The position numbers and the translations under genes were made by a program. The notes under the pieces are model-generated. The model did not search any database and had not been told where the DNA came from. It saw only the letters and a program-made list of their open reading frames with translations. From the NCBI RefSeq assembly GCF_023856365.1, contig NC_064555.1, forward strand, positions 12,613,754 to 12,677,753: 64,000 bases of DNA, read 5' to 3'. Of this stretch, positions 34,981 through 47,420 are shown piece after piece; within the stretch, counting starts at the first letter, position 1, and each line of letters starts with the position of its first letter. Origin of the DNA: Brienomyrus brachyistius. Taxonomy: Eukaryota; Chordata; Actinopteri; Osteoglossiformes; Mormyridae.

Positions 34981-35983
34981 TGCAGTGCCAGACAGTGACA
35001 GAGCAGAGCAACTATAAGACAGTGGAGCTTTAACTGCTAATACAGTAAAATTACAGAGAGAGAAATAAACCTGCATTAATGATCATTCCTGACCATCAGT
35101 CAATGATTGATTTTCTGGTTGCATTTATTCTGCTCCTCATAGATCGAATCTCATGACTGTTGCTGATTGTAAAGCTAAAAGCTGCTAAAAGCTAAAAAGC
35201 TTAGTAAAGAATAGACAGTATATTGTATTGTGTGTGTGTGTTTGGGGGGGGGGGGAGATCAGGTCTGCACTTTAATCTCATCTTGTCTCTGTCGCTTTCT
35301 GGCAGAGAAGGAGATGAACCTGAAACCAAAACCATACATAAATTAGAAGAAGACGTCCTGAATGCAGCTGGAGAGCAAATCAGACAAAGCCAGTAAACAA
35401 ACTCATGTATACAGATTCTCTAGGTGAACTTATGTTATATAAAGTGCAGATGTTCTGTAAACGTAACATAGGTCTGGATTTAATAAACTGAAAATCGCAC
35501 ACTTTAAATATGACGACATCACATAAACATCCAATTATATACAAAACTGATTATTAATGTTTCTTAATGACATTTACATTCACTAAAAGTTAACGTTTCA
35601 AAAACATTCTATTGTATGGATTCACAGCTGAAGTCCAGCCTGTATCTACAAACATCAGCTCTGCTGTCATTGCAGCTTCAAACACTAATGACAAGTGACA
35701 CTATCAGCTGTGTCCATGTGAGGGAGCCAGAGGCCACATTCTGTGCAGTGAAGCCCCAGAGCCACACAGAGCCGCCTGGGTCTGGGGGTCAGATCCGGAA
35801 TAACCAGGCGTTTGGCTTAACTGGGTAATATGTGTTTGGGCAGAACAGGGATTCAGAACCAGGCTGAAAAGGATCATCTCTGACATTCTCATAAACTACA
35901 GCACATACATGGCTTATATGGCAACCTCTCAGAAGGTATGTTCCACGGTAACAGGACTTACTGTGACATCATGGAGGGTGAAC
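34981..35983. other. 3' flank of copy B
   Basis: 35660-35850 is nearly identical to 62285-62480, about 130-350 bp beyond the stop codons of copies B and E; it may include 3' UTR or simply reflect recent duplication. 34980-35105 matches the flanks of C and E. A poly-G run lies near 35247. No independent gene is seen. Confidence 0.5.
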
Positions 35984-38900
35984 TCATGCTTTTGGTTGCT
36001 GTTGGCTGGAGTTCTCAGAATCAGTGTCAGATGCTACAGTGAAAAACCCAAAGATAAAGTCACAGGGTTTGGTTATATTCTATACATACATACTAAAGGA
36101 CTGCAGGCAATTTATTCAAGGTGATATTTCCACAAATCAATTTTAAATTTAAATGCTCTTTATACACATATTCAGTCTTGGCAACAACAATACAGGGTAA
36201 CAATACTCACTGCCGGCTTTCCCATAGCCTGAAACACAGAGGGACACAGAGTCAGACACAGGCACTCAGACGCTGTGCATCATTCGGTTGTCAGAGGCCC
36301 CAGTAAAATGACTGTGTGCAGTTACATGCTTTGAAACGTCACTGGTATTTCAGTGTGGACGCCATTGTTCTCTGTGTCTGTCTGCTTTTCTGTTACCTGT
36401 CCTGCTCCTCCTCCACAACACGACCCCAGTGACGACAGCAATGAGAGCCAGAGCAGCAGCCACACAGCCGACGATGATGCCCCAGGAAACGCCTCCTAAA
36501 ATAAGGTTAAAGCACCATGTTCACCCCTGACAGTGACGCCCAATAGCTGCTCTCTCTCATTACTGTGTCGCTGCTCCTCTTACCCTGATTGGTCCTTATG
36601 TTCTTCTCCTCCAGCAGCACAGCAATGTCACCCTGGAGGTTCTTGTGCTGCATGACACAGCTGTAGCTGTTCCTCTTCCAGTCCTCAGGATTCACCGTGA
36701 GTTTTGATGTGATCTGGAATGTTCCGTCCCCGTTTGGCAGGGTCTCCCCCACCTCCACATCACTGTGCATGTCCACTCCATCTTTCTGCCAGGTCACCAT
36801 GATCCCTTTGGGGAAGAAGCCAGTTGCGTGGCAGGTGACAGGAGAGGAGGGGTCCTTCTGCAGCAGAGACACCTCAGGGCGGACTTGGGGAGAAAGACAA
36901 AAACATCCATAAATGAAACGTTACACTTCACCACCAGCAATCTCTCCTGTAAATACATAATGTGATTAATATCCTACACATTTTAGCTATAAGCCTGCAT
37001 CAGGACAGAGAGAGAGCTGTGCTCCCCAGCTGTATTTCTTAGTATTTCTGCCAGGAATCTAATACTATGAAATACTGCTGATTATGAGAATCAGTCCAGG
37101 TGGGACGGCAGACAGAAGCACATGGGGGGGGGGGGTGATGGGAGGGGGAGCAGGAGATGAGAGGAGCTTAAACATCACGGGGGGGGCTAAAGATTAGGAT
37201 TTTAAATTTTTTTTATTGTGTGTGGGTTCAGGCATCATGGTCTGTGAGGATATATAATGCCTGGGAATGAGTACAAGCTCAACTGAATGCCTGCAGTCAT
37301 GCCCTGACTTCACCCCTCCTCACACGCTGTAATGTGGGCTGGATGCTGCTGTGGATGGATTCAAACTTCACTTTCAGCGGGGGTGTCGGCACAGACTGAG
37401 CATACAGCCCAGATTGCAGGTGTAGTGGAATTTTGGTACGTTTATGTGCGTCGATTGCGCATGTAGAAGGAATTGATTACTAAGTGTTTCCAGTAGGTGG
37501 AATCTGTCAGTCTGCTGGAAAATCACTGCTGTATGCATGTGCTGATCATGACCATCTGCACACATGAAGAAAGTGTGTGAACTGTAAGAACACAACAAAA
37601 GTGAAGGATGAACTAGGCTTTAGGCCCTGTTGTGCCCTCCAGTATGTTACAGCCTGACACTCAGTGTATCTGCTAAGCAGGACAGCCCCAGTCCCAGACC
37701 TGCTGTACTGTACCTGTCTTCTCCAGTGTGCTCTTCCAGTAGCTCACATACTTCTTCAGCCACTCAAAGCATTTCTGGGTAAAGTAGTATTTTAAATAAT
37801 CTAACCAAGCTCTGTCACTGTCCCACTTCAGTTTAGTGGGAAATGCCTGCTGCACTGGAGCTACAAATCTCATGGTCTTCAAGTCAAACGTAATGAAGTC
37901 ACTCCCATCATAGCCATACTGATGAAAAGCACCTGTGGCCCCAGTTTCATCCTCCCACTCACAGCCATACATGTTCTGATATGTGTGGATACCTGCACAG
38001 AAAGAGGAGAGAATTAGCAGGCAGGTTTGATTCGGTTTCATCCTCTGGGCGTCATTTTCACAGCATTTCAAACAGGCCTGTCAGTAGCTCCTCACTCACA
38101 GCATCCTGCATGTACACTGCAGCTTTCAGGCCTTTTTAACTGTGTGACATTAAATTCACACACGAGCTGGAAAAGAGTAAAAATCAGACACCCCAGCTCT
38201 CCCAGAAGTTACTGGAATCTCCCACAAACTGACAGCAGCACATTTTACCTCCGGCACCCCGACACCCCCTGGCAGGCAGCACTTGGCTTGGGTGGGATCT
38301 GACCTAACAGCCTACCGGCGTACCGCCCAGACATTACACGGCCGTGTACGGTATTTTGAAAAACAACACTATTCTGATATTTCCAGATAAAATATGCTGG
38401 GGGTGAGTGGAGGGTGGGGTACTTTCTAATGACAATACCATGATATATATTATTACCGTAATACTATGGAATATAAAGCTATGTAACACACAGAGGGAAT
38501 GTAACCTTAGAACAGAAAGTCAGTGTGGCCTGTAACAGAACATGAGCTCTTTAGAAATTCACATGGTATTAATCAGATAAGCGTGTTTCTGTGCCTTGGA
38601 CCGGCCCTCACTCCAAGGACAGCTGAGCCACAAACATCCATCCTCAGGAGCCAAGGAAGGAAGTTATTGGACATGGGAGCACAAACCACCGGGGTCTGGC
38701 TGGCGATCGGGAAAGGAAGAGACACGCTGGAGGACGACGTGTCTGATAAGGTGTAAGAACATGTATAAAAGATGAGCATGAACTGGTGTTAGACACAGAC
38801 TGCAGGGTGCCCAGCCTCGGCTGTAACTGTGATGTTGCAATAAAGACTGAATCTGAGGATCTACATGAGGGGCTCCTGAGTCCTGATTGGCTGAGAAGAA

Positions 38901-41900
38901 AGAAATACATGACAATCCTGGCCAAGCCTAGCTCTCCCCCCCAGTTGTCCCTCATCCGACTCCCTGAAATCAATATGAGGTGGCGTGTTTGAAAAAGTAC
39001 ATCACAGCTCACACACACACACACACACACAGATACCACACTAGGCTGAGGATTTAAGTGTACTTAAATAAGTAACTGTTTATAAACACTTTGATTTGTT
39101 TAACAAATAAAAAAGATAAATAAACAGTCTCAGATTCCCCTGCTGAAGCGACTTAGACTCACACACAGTTTACCCAGTGAGTCACTGGACGGTGTGACTG
39201 TGGATCAGTGTGTGAGTCAGACACAAGACTCCATGCTGTGTGGGTCTGTGCAGAAACACATGAGGCGTCAGTGATGCCGCCCAGACGCTCTGATGTCCTG
39301 AGACGGGACTTAGTGTGACGCCTGAGAGGAGCCACATCAGCATTCAGTCGGGGTCAGACGGACCCCTTTGTCTGTGTCACCTGCAATCAGCCCCCCTGCC
39401 TGAATAACACACATTTTATTCACAGAAAGCGACACTGCACATCCAGTCGCTCCTATGTACACAGTGTCCTCAGGCCTGGACTCTCCCCCTGTGCAAACGC
39501 CCCCCCCATGTGAAATACGGTGTGTAGATGCACAGTAACAATAAGCCCCCTGCAGCTGACACACACAGAGCAGGCAGACGTTTCCCAACCTGTCTCACGG
39601 TCCACAGGCGAGTCCCTGTAACCGGGGGAGACGAAAACACAGGAATCACATCTGGCCTCTTGTGCTTCTGGCGGACAGAGGATGTGGAGGGTGGGGTGGT
39701 GAAGAGCAGCCACACACTCACACGCCGCGCCGCACATCACACCTCCGTCTGTGACTGTATATCCTGACCCTCACACACTGACCCACTACAGCGCAGAGGT
39801 CTGTACCACGTGGGACGAGCACTAAGGGGGATCTGAGGCTGTTGCTGCCTCTGTAAGGATGACAGGAGAGCAGCACACACCCCTGGTGTTTGGTTCATCC
39901 CACAAAGCCTGTTCTGATGTCCAAACTGACCCACTAGGCGGGTCACAGTCCACGCCTGAGCTCCAAGCCAGTGATACAGGCATCTTACACATTTAAAGTT
40001 TGCGAAGAGGCTGAGACCATTTTGACCCTAAGATCTGTCATCATTCGCTTTACCGGATAAAAGCAGGAGACTCTGAGCACCAGAGATTCAAAGGGAAACT
40101 CCGCATAGAATCAGTTACTAGAAGGTTCTGTTAGTCTTTCACTTGGTGTGGATTAAAAAACAATTTTACATTTATCTATGGGGCGCTTTTGTCCAAAGCC
40201 ACGTACAAGCGGGGAGAGCTTGGGGTGCGGGTGCAGGGCGGCCAGCGCAGGTCGGGCTGCTGGGGATTATAACCCACAGGAGAAACACAGAGGCCTGCCG
40301 AGGCGATTATAACCCACAGGAGAAACACAGAGGCCTGCCGAGGCGATTATAACCCACAGGAGAAACACAGAGGCCTGCCGAGGCGATTATAACCCACAGG
40401 AGAAACACACAGGCCTGCTGTTCGAGTGTAAATAGTTTTGCAGCTGCTTTTGCGTCCAATTGATCATGGGAATTATCACCGCTTGTGATAATAGTTCTCA
40501 TTATCTATATTTTTATTGTTGCTTTTCTTTCCTATATATATATTCGTATGATTCATGCTATGCCATATCTGTTGTGGTACCAGGTTATTTTGCATTGTTT
40601 CGATTGATATATTGATATTGATTTTAATGCGAGGTTATATTGTATCCCTTGTATTAAACTGTTTTTTTGAGTGAACCTAAGCGTGCCTGTTTGTTCCTTC
40701 GAGAGCCCTATATCCCTCTCTCATCCATCTTGAGACAGATCTGCTACACGTACAGAGGGAGAAACTGCACTGAAGCAGCTGAGGTGACACTGAGCAGAAT
40801 CCACAGCTTCCTTAGAGAATAAATGACCCCCCATGTACCTCAGAGCTACAGTGTCAGTCTATAAGCTCTGGGTATAAAGGACAGAGGCTCCTGATGCCTC
40901 CTCAGAATGACGACGTCCTCACAGTGTGTCACTGGCAGCTGATCATGGACCAATCAGAGGCCGGGTGGGGAATTCCTACATTTACATGGGGGCAGGTGCT
41001 GGGGGACAAACCCCTAAATGCTTTCACTGGTGTGAATTTGCATGCTGTGTGTGATGCAGAAATACTGGGAGATTTTATAAAGTTAGGATTCTACCTCTAG
41101 TGCAACACAACAAGGATGCTGAGTCTACTGACCCCTGCTGGTGTTTCCCTGACACTGAGATGAGCAGAATTCAAAAAGTCCAGAATAAAAACATTTGATT
41201 GCTTCCTTCCTATTTGCAGCAGCCAAAACATTCTACGATTGGTTGCCATTAGCCCCACCTTGATGGTCCAAGCTTGTGATTGGGCGGCCAGGCATCCCCT
41301 GGACCCCCCACAGGGCTGAGCCTGCCTACAGCCTAGTTAAGTGTCTGGGGACAATAACATGCATCAATAATTCTAACTGCCTCCACTGTTCATGTATTCA
41401 TTATTAAAATATGACTTATAGACCAAAGGTCACTGATATATCACAGTGAACATTCTGATTTCTGTCATTGTTTTATCATGGAACAGCTGCAATAGTTTTA
41501 TTCTTGGAACATTTGTACTGTTGCACAAATTTCTAATTAAGTAAAGAAAACAGCAAACCAGGCAGAAAACATTCAGAGTGACATTCAGTGCAGTTTCTCT
41601 GTGGTCAGAACTAAAAAAAAAACAAACAAAAAAAACACAAATTACCTGCAGTGGAAGAAAAGTATAAGTGATGGAAAAGCAGGATGTAGAGGGAGGGTTT
41701 ATGCTGGGATACAGTATCAGTTCAGCAAAGGGCAGGTCTGTCTCATTATTCAGGTATTCTGTAGGATTTCAGTGTCACATTTGCAATATTCAATGACCAA
41801 GTTTATTACTTGTTTTCTGATATATTTTTCAACAGCCCACACATGTTTCCACACAGTAGCAAGAAGCACATTAGCAGAATTCGTATTTTTCCAACATATC

Positions 41901-43777
41901 ATTTTTACTCTCATGTTAGAATAAATCACTGTAAATAAAGCCATCAGCTAAACACACAAAGCTGGAATAAGTAAAAATGTGGAGAGTCGCCCTAAAGCAG
42001 ATAAACACGTCACACTGTCAGGGTCACTGTCATAAACATGCAGCACTTACCTCCGGCTTGGTTAAAATGCGGCTTTAGCACTTTTATGCTGTTTCTAAAC
42101 AACGTCTCTGTGTCCATGAGGATCTTACTCTGTTCGTCCCAGTAATCAGGCCCTTCAGACTCTCTCATCCATTCCTGAAGGGGAGTCATTCTGTGGCTGC
42201 TGCTGTTATAGTGAACAAAGGGCTCCCCATCCACCAGCCCTACAACTACAAACTCTGGGAGGTTCGGTATCCCTGACGTGCCGCTACAGACATACTGCAG
42301 GGAGTGCGTCACTGGGAAAGCAAAACACACACATTACAGTCACAGACACAGGGAAAGCAAAACACACACATTACAGTCACAGACACAGGGAAAGCAAAAC
42401 ACACACATTACAGTCACAGACACTGGGAAAGCAAAACACACGCATTACAGTTATAGACACTGGGAAAGCAAAACACACACATTACAGTTACAGACACTGG
42501 ATCACAGTTATCGCTCTACATTTAAAAATCAATAGCCCTTAGCCCTCACCATTAAGATTTTGCATCATCTTAGAGAAATTTAAGTTAGACTATATAGCAA
42601 TATACTTTTCTTTACGCATTGGTTCTGTAACGTTACAATTTAAAACTAAAACATTAATTGGCAGATGGTGTAATATGTATTACGTGAAAATCATGGTTAA
42701 CTGCCCACATTGTCAAATGAAGATGTGAAAATGAGCTATTTGGAAAATTGAGGACATTTCAAAAAAATATTCTGACAATCCTTCAACAGTAATACATACG
42801 GTTATTGCATACATATCGCCTAATACAGGCGTCGGACAATGAAACAAACACCTGGTCAATAGTATTTGAGGTTTCACGCCTATATATGCACGGCCAGGTG
42901 ACCAGTCTTCACTGACTGCACATTCCATCAGAAAGACCAGAGTGTGAAGATTGAATTAGCAGAGCAACAGAACAGCCATACAAAAAAGAGCAAGTTGAGG
43001 GAGGCATAAAAAAAGACAATTTCCCCACGGAGAACAATAAAGTATCAGTTATTATTATTATTATTAATAATAGTAATGATAATAATAATGATGATGATGA
43101 TGATGATGATGATGATAATAATAATAATAAAATATTGCAATCCACACAATGTAATGGGAGACATATTAAAGTTCAAAAGAAGACTTGTCTCGCTGGCACA
43201 TCTGTAACCAATACAGCAAATCTCTGTGGTGTATTGAGAGCCACAGTATCCAGGGTAATGTCGGCATACCACCAGGAAGGACGGACTACATCCAACAGGT
43301 GTAACTGTGGACGCAAGAAGGAGGATGGGATGTCTGGGTACTAACTCAGATCGTATCAAAAAGAACATAAAACCACAGCTGCCCAACTGACTGCAGAAAT
43401 AAATGACAACCTCAATCAAAACTGTTACTGAGCTCCACAGGGTAAATATTCATGGTCAGACGTCTATAGCCAAACCTTTGGTCACTAATGCTAATGCCAA
43501 ACATCAGTTTCAATGGTGCCAGCAGCACAACTAGAGCAACGGCAAAAACAGAAAATATCAATCAACTTCACAACAAGATATAAAATTAAACACATTTAAT
43601 CGGATCGCTTGCAACTACATGCCGTTTACCAAGTAATTACAACGTTAAAAACCACATAGCCGAAGCCTTAAATCTGGACAACACTTAGGTTTTAAAGTAA
43701 AATGAAATGTATTAAAACTCACCTGCAAATATGGAATCAACATCAAACAAAATGAATGCAAAAACAGCTTTCCACAT
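35984..43777 (-). CDS. MHC class I U-lineage heavy chain, copy B (complete, atypical groove)
   Basis: Seven exons join in frame: 43777-43723 signal peptide (MWKAVFAFILFDVDSIFA), 42311-42051 alpha-1, 37992-37714 alpha-2, 36883-36584 alpha-3, 36495-36397 transmembrane, 36228-36211 and 36033-35984 tail ending at TGA. Every boundary has GT/AG and keeps the same phase, giving about 353 aa. Alpha-2 keeps Cys101/Cys164, the TKxKW motif (Thr143, Lys146, Trp147), Tyr159 and Tyr171. Alpha-3 keeps its cysteine pair. The transmembrane exon encodes a hydrophobic stretch followed by LWRRRSR, and the tail ends TSDTDSENSSQQQPKA. Tyr7 and Tyr59 are kept in alpha-1, but three sites differ from the other copies: Cys at position 9, His instead of Arg at 84, and NQA instead of an N-x-T/S sequon at 86. 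The promoter lacks recognisable X2 and Y boxes. A nonclassical or differently regulated role is plausible but inferred. Confidence 0.9.
38706..40262. repeat. Duplicated segment inside intron 2 of copy B
   Basis: It matches 1-1620 and 2017-2130 at very high identity. The join near 40145 lacks the 1621-2016 block found on the A side. Confidence 0.85.
40265..40420. repeat. 40-bp minisatellite, four units
   Basis: Units start at 40265, 40305, 40345 and 40385 (GATTATAACCCACAGGAGAA and so on) and are almost perfect. The same motif is less regular at 28133-28310. Confidence 0.95.
40419..40748 (+). mobile_element. Possible solo LTR in intron 2 of copy B
   Basis: This AT-rich 330-bp block is absent from the A intron. 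It starts TGTTCGAGTG and ends CTGCTACA (TG...CA) and has an ATTAAA signal near 40654. No target-site duplication is obvious, so the call is tentative. Confidence 0.35.
42314..42498. repeat. 37-bp minisatellite spanning the intron 1 acceptor of copy B
   Basis: Five units start at 42314, 42351, 42388, 42425 and 42462, each GGGAAAGCAAAACACACACA followed by TTACAGTCACAGACAC or a variant. The first unit is the polypyrimidine tract and acceptor of exon 2. On the minus strand, the units at 42425 and 42462 also end in TTTCCCAG. Confidence 0.95.
42830..43600 (+). pseudogene. Tc1-like transposon remnant in intron 1 of copy B
   Basis: The left part has the CGGACAATGAAACAAACACC end typical of fish Tc1 elements. 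The plus strand encodes a Tc1 helix-turn-helix region (VTNTANLCGVLRATVSRVMS then EGRTTSNRCNCGRKK, about 43195-43330). Frameshifted pieces follow: TAEINDNLNQN, ELHRVNIHGQTSIAKPL and a stop-containing QWCQQHN. The catalytic DDE region is missing. A LINE 3' tail and a trinucleotide repeat (43046-43132) are embedded in it. Confidence 0.7.
43046..43132. repeat. (ATT)n/(ATG)n microsatellite
   Basis: Trinucleotide runs follow a LINE-like tail (TTTCCCCACGGAGAACAATAAA). Confidence 0.95.
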
Positions 43778-43866
43778 GTTGTCGGAAATGGATTTTTGTT
43801 AAAAACAAATGAAAAACTCAAGCGTCTTACAGACAACAGTGAACAGTAGTACGGAAACAATAGTAA

Positions 43867-43942
43867 ACAATAATAATCAAGAGCAGACATGCCAGTTTTC
43901 AGGAGGTTTCAGGATGACAGGGTTTCTATTCGAAACCGAAAG
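43867..43942 (-). promoter_or_regulatory. Decayed X2-Y module and ISRE-like site of copy B
   Basis: Aligned to copy A, the CCAAT position reads ACAAT (43867-43871) and the X2 position reads TGCCAGTT on the plus strand (43890-43897), so both boxes are lost. Slightly upstream, GAAACCGAAAG (43932-43942) fits the interferon-response core GAAANNGAAA. The corresponding sites in A and D read GAAACCAATG and GAAACCAAAA and do not fit. Confidence 0.6.
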
Positions 43943-44528
43943 TAATTCAATGAAACGTTCCGAGTACAGAACAACTTTACAAAGGACATATGAGCGGTTG
44001 TTTCAAGACAGAACTTAAGATGGTTTGCTTTCACGGATGTCCTGATACATTACGCTAGGATTTTTAAAGGCTATATATCTTTAATATCTTTAACTGCTTA
44101 AAATATGCCTGAATCGTGATTAATTTCTGATATTATTCAAAGTCAAATTTGAAACCATAAAAACATTCTGAAAAGTTGATGTTGAATATACATATATTAA
44201 TATCTTTTAAAGATACACAAATTTAACTAAAAGTAACCATTAAGACCTGGGATGGACTGGCATCGTGTCCAGAGTGAATTAATTAGTTTTATCTTGAAAC
44301 ACACGCAGTGACGTAATGTAATGACCTTTTGCAGGATGAAATTTCCGTGAACAGTGCAGAAAGTAACAACACAAAAACCAAGGCGGCAAAGCCATGAGTG
44401 ACGCATCATACAGCGAAGTGACAGAAACAAACGATAACACACGGTGACGAGGGACCCGCAGACACGGGAAAATAAATGCATGTGGGCTGGGGGGAGCCAG
44501 GGTGCGGGAAACGGGTCATAATCTCCCA
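43943..44528. other. Upstream flank of copy B
   Basis: It shares short pieces with the A flank (for example CTTTTGCAGGATGAAATTT near 44331 and near 13363). No gene is seen. Confidence 0.5.
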
Positions 44529-44880
44529 GGCGGCATGGTGGTGCAGTGGTTAGCACTGTTGCCTCACACCTCTGGGACCCAGGTTCGCCTGGGTCACATG
44601 TGTGCGGAGTTTGCATGTTCTCCCCATGTCGTCGTGGGGTTTCCTCCGGGTACTCCGGTTTCCCCTCACAGTCCAAAAACATGCTGAGGCTAATTGGACT
44701 TGCTAAATTGCCCGTAGGTGTGCATGTGTGAGTGAATGGTGTGTGAGTGTGCGTGGCGATGGGCTGGCCCCCCATCCTGGGTTGTTCCCTGCCTCATGCC
44801 CAATGCTTCCGGGATAGGCTCCACACCCCCTGCAACCCAGTAGGATAAGCAGTTTGGAAAATGGATGGATGGATGGATGT
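44529..44880 (+). mobile_element. tRNA-derived SINE with damaged B box
   Basis: Same family as 4252-4600 and 27205-27550. The A-box region is kept, but several bases of the B box are deleted (GGTTCGCCTGGG). The tail is (ATGG)n. Confidence 0.8.
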
Positions 44881-46911
44881 AAAAAATATTCAAAAACATT
44901 GTGACAAGCTTGCGTTGAATAAATTAATTCAATATCATTTGTATTTTTTTTAAATAACAATGCATTATGCAATAGTTACAAAAAACGAATCAACGAATTT
45001 ACGTGTGTGTGGAGACCAAGTGTCAAATCCAAGACATTGAAAATAACAGTCACCTTACATAACAATTTGGTAAAGGGAAGATACACAAAACACTGGGACA
45101 ACAGGAAATGGCCTTGACACATTGTGCCTAAATAGGCAACTAGGATCAGGGCAATTTTACAAAATTACACAATTACAATTAAAATATGAACAAAGTATTT
45201 TTACCTGTAACATTAGCTGCTGCTGACTGGTAAACATTATCAGTATTACTGCTAATTCCTCACAACAAGGGAACCGGCAGAACTGGATATATGAACTAAG
45301 ATGATCGATAGCTGCCAAAAATCCGGGGAAGGATAGCGTGTGGCATGGTTGCAGTGTGGTGACGGAGTCTGATATCCCATTTGTCTTATCAGTTGGTATT
45401 TCCTGCCATCTAGACACTTTACCATGTTGTTCTCACAGAGAAACGAGTCTCTGTTCCCTAGGTAACAGTTCTTTGATGCCTTTGCAGTTATTTCCCATTT
45501 CATCCTCATGTGATTTTCATCTTCTGCACGAGACTACAGTTAGTCACTGAAATCTCATGCCATCCCATCCAGGGTGCACACCAGACTTGTGATTGAGTTT
45601 ATTGGCAACACAGGAATCTCTCCTTGCAAAAGAACGCATTGCTGAAACTGGATGTAAAATAAGGAAGTATCAGTGCCAATATAAAGGTGTCACAGGCTGA
45701 GAGTGGTAATAGTTGTTTGCTGACTGTGATTAGTGTTTTCACAAGGGTGATCCCCTTTTTTTGGAATGATAGATGGAACAGCACAGTGAACAGGGAAGTG
45801 TAAACTCGTGAGGCAGAAGACAGTGAGGTATCTCAGGAAAGATCAGCGGATGCTGTGGCTATGAGACTGTCTGCCCCAGTGTTTCTGTTTACAGTGCTGG
45901 CTTGTAATGGTGTGAATGGTGGCCCTATATGCGAACTGCATGGGGTCAAGCAGAGGATTAGTTACGGCTTTCAGATGGAAAAAGTCTATGATCAGAATGC
46001 TTAATAAAAATAATAATAACAACATGCCTCAGTGGGATGAACATCTTTCATTATGGTGTAACAGTGACCCTTATTATTTCCTTCCCTCGTAGCACATGTC
46101 ACACGCTGTCTGCACTTAGAGATTCCCTTTGTCACCACGTATAATGAGAATGGAGTCCGGCTGGCTCAGTGTCATGCAGGTAACAGGCATGGTGGCAAGG
46201 ATGGTGATTTGGGTATGGATGGTAGAGATGTCCCTACCAATATTCTGGGAATACTGAATTGTCCTAACCAATATTTTTAGTGATCTCCAAACTTTTCCAC
46301 AGCTTTCCCACCGCCTTCATCACCCCGAAGTGACCGGCCCCGATGGCTCCATGCACCTCAGGACGTGGCCCTGAAGGCTTATCTGAATACACTTAAAAAT
46401 ATTTGCCCTCCATAGCCTCCCTGCATTCATTTCTGGGTAATAAATGAATATGCCGGGGGCCTCTGTTTGCGACCCTGCTGTCAGTTGTGCCCAAAATGAC
46501 TGAGACATGTCAACAAGATGCGAAACAATCCCAATTATTTATCAGAGCTTTCAGGTCAGGTGAGTCTTCGGTATTGTAGTGTCAGGTAGGCAGAAGCTTT
46601 GCAGCAACAGTAGAAAAGATAAAGGGGAACCGGTTTAACACAAAGTTGCTTCTTTTTTTCCCGACCCTTAAAATGGCCGAACTGAAGTAACAACAACACA
46701 GCGACAACACAGGAGGGAAATGCAGGAGGTTACACAGCAGATGGTAAAGCACACAAACGGTGGGTTATGTCAGGATTACACATACAACACTGGTAAAGGT
46801 ACACGTGTTAAACGGGAGCCGGTGTTACACTGAAACAGACAGCTATTTACCAGACATACACAGGGCTATAATCAGGGCCCGCCAGCATGCTGGGACATGC
46901 AGATGTAGTAA
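44881..46911. other. Intergenic, mostly unassigned, with a LINE fragment
   Basis: A minus-strand fragment at about 46000-45890 reads AVTNPLLDPMQFAYRATI, a reverse transcriptase motif, with stops around it. The rest has short frames only; nothing else is recognised. Confidence 0.5.
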
Positions 46912-47420
46912 GTCCACGATACACGACTTTCCAAGTCGTCAGCACTTTGGTCACCTTTTGTTGTTTTAAATGTGCTCTATAAATAAACTGACGTGACTCA
47001 TTTAGCACGTCATTGTCTCAGGCCGCACTCTCACTTTGCAGATCATGTTATTTCTATTTTATATTCAGTGTATTTTATATGTTTTTTGCTATATTTTCCT
47101 TCATTTTATTTTTTACTTGTTATATATTCTACTTTTTGTGTAGTGAGGAAACACATTTTGTTCCGTTATGTTATACAGTGTGTTCATTTGTAGGAATGAC
47201 AATAAACACCTGAATCCTGAATCTTCTAAAGTCTTTAATGTAACTTTTAAATATACTTTGGTATTTATATTCTATATACAGCTTCAGAAAAAATTAAGAG
47301 ACCACTCTATATTTTTAAACAAATCTGCTTTTTAAATCCCTGTTTAATCATGATTCTGCTGGTAATAGAGCAGCAGGTTGCTTCCAGGTTCAAAATCTCT
47401 AAGACAGCAGAACACAAGAT
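46912..47420. repeat. Duplicated LINE 3' end plus MITE start
   Basis: 46912-47230 matches 31497-31835, and 47275-47400 matches 31884-32010, in the same order, so this pair is part of the MHC-unit duplication. Confidence 0.8.

Noticed and set aside
40265..40420. Regular 40-bp repeats resembling a CRISPR array
   Set aside because: There are no unique spacers between repeats and the context is a vertebrate intron; it is a minisatellite.
42278..42535. Plus-strand ORF with repeated KQNTHITVTDTG units
   Set aside because: It is simply the 37-bp minisatellite translated.
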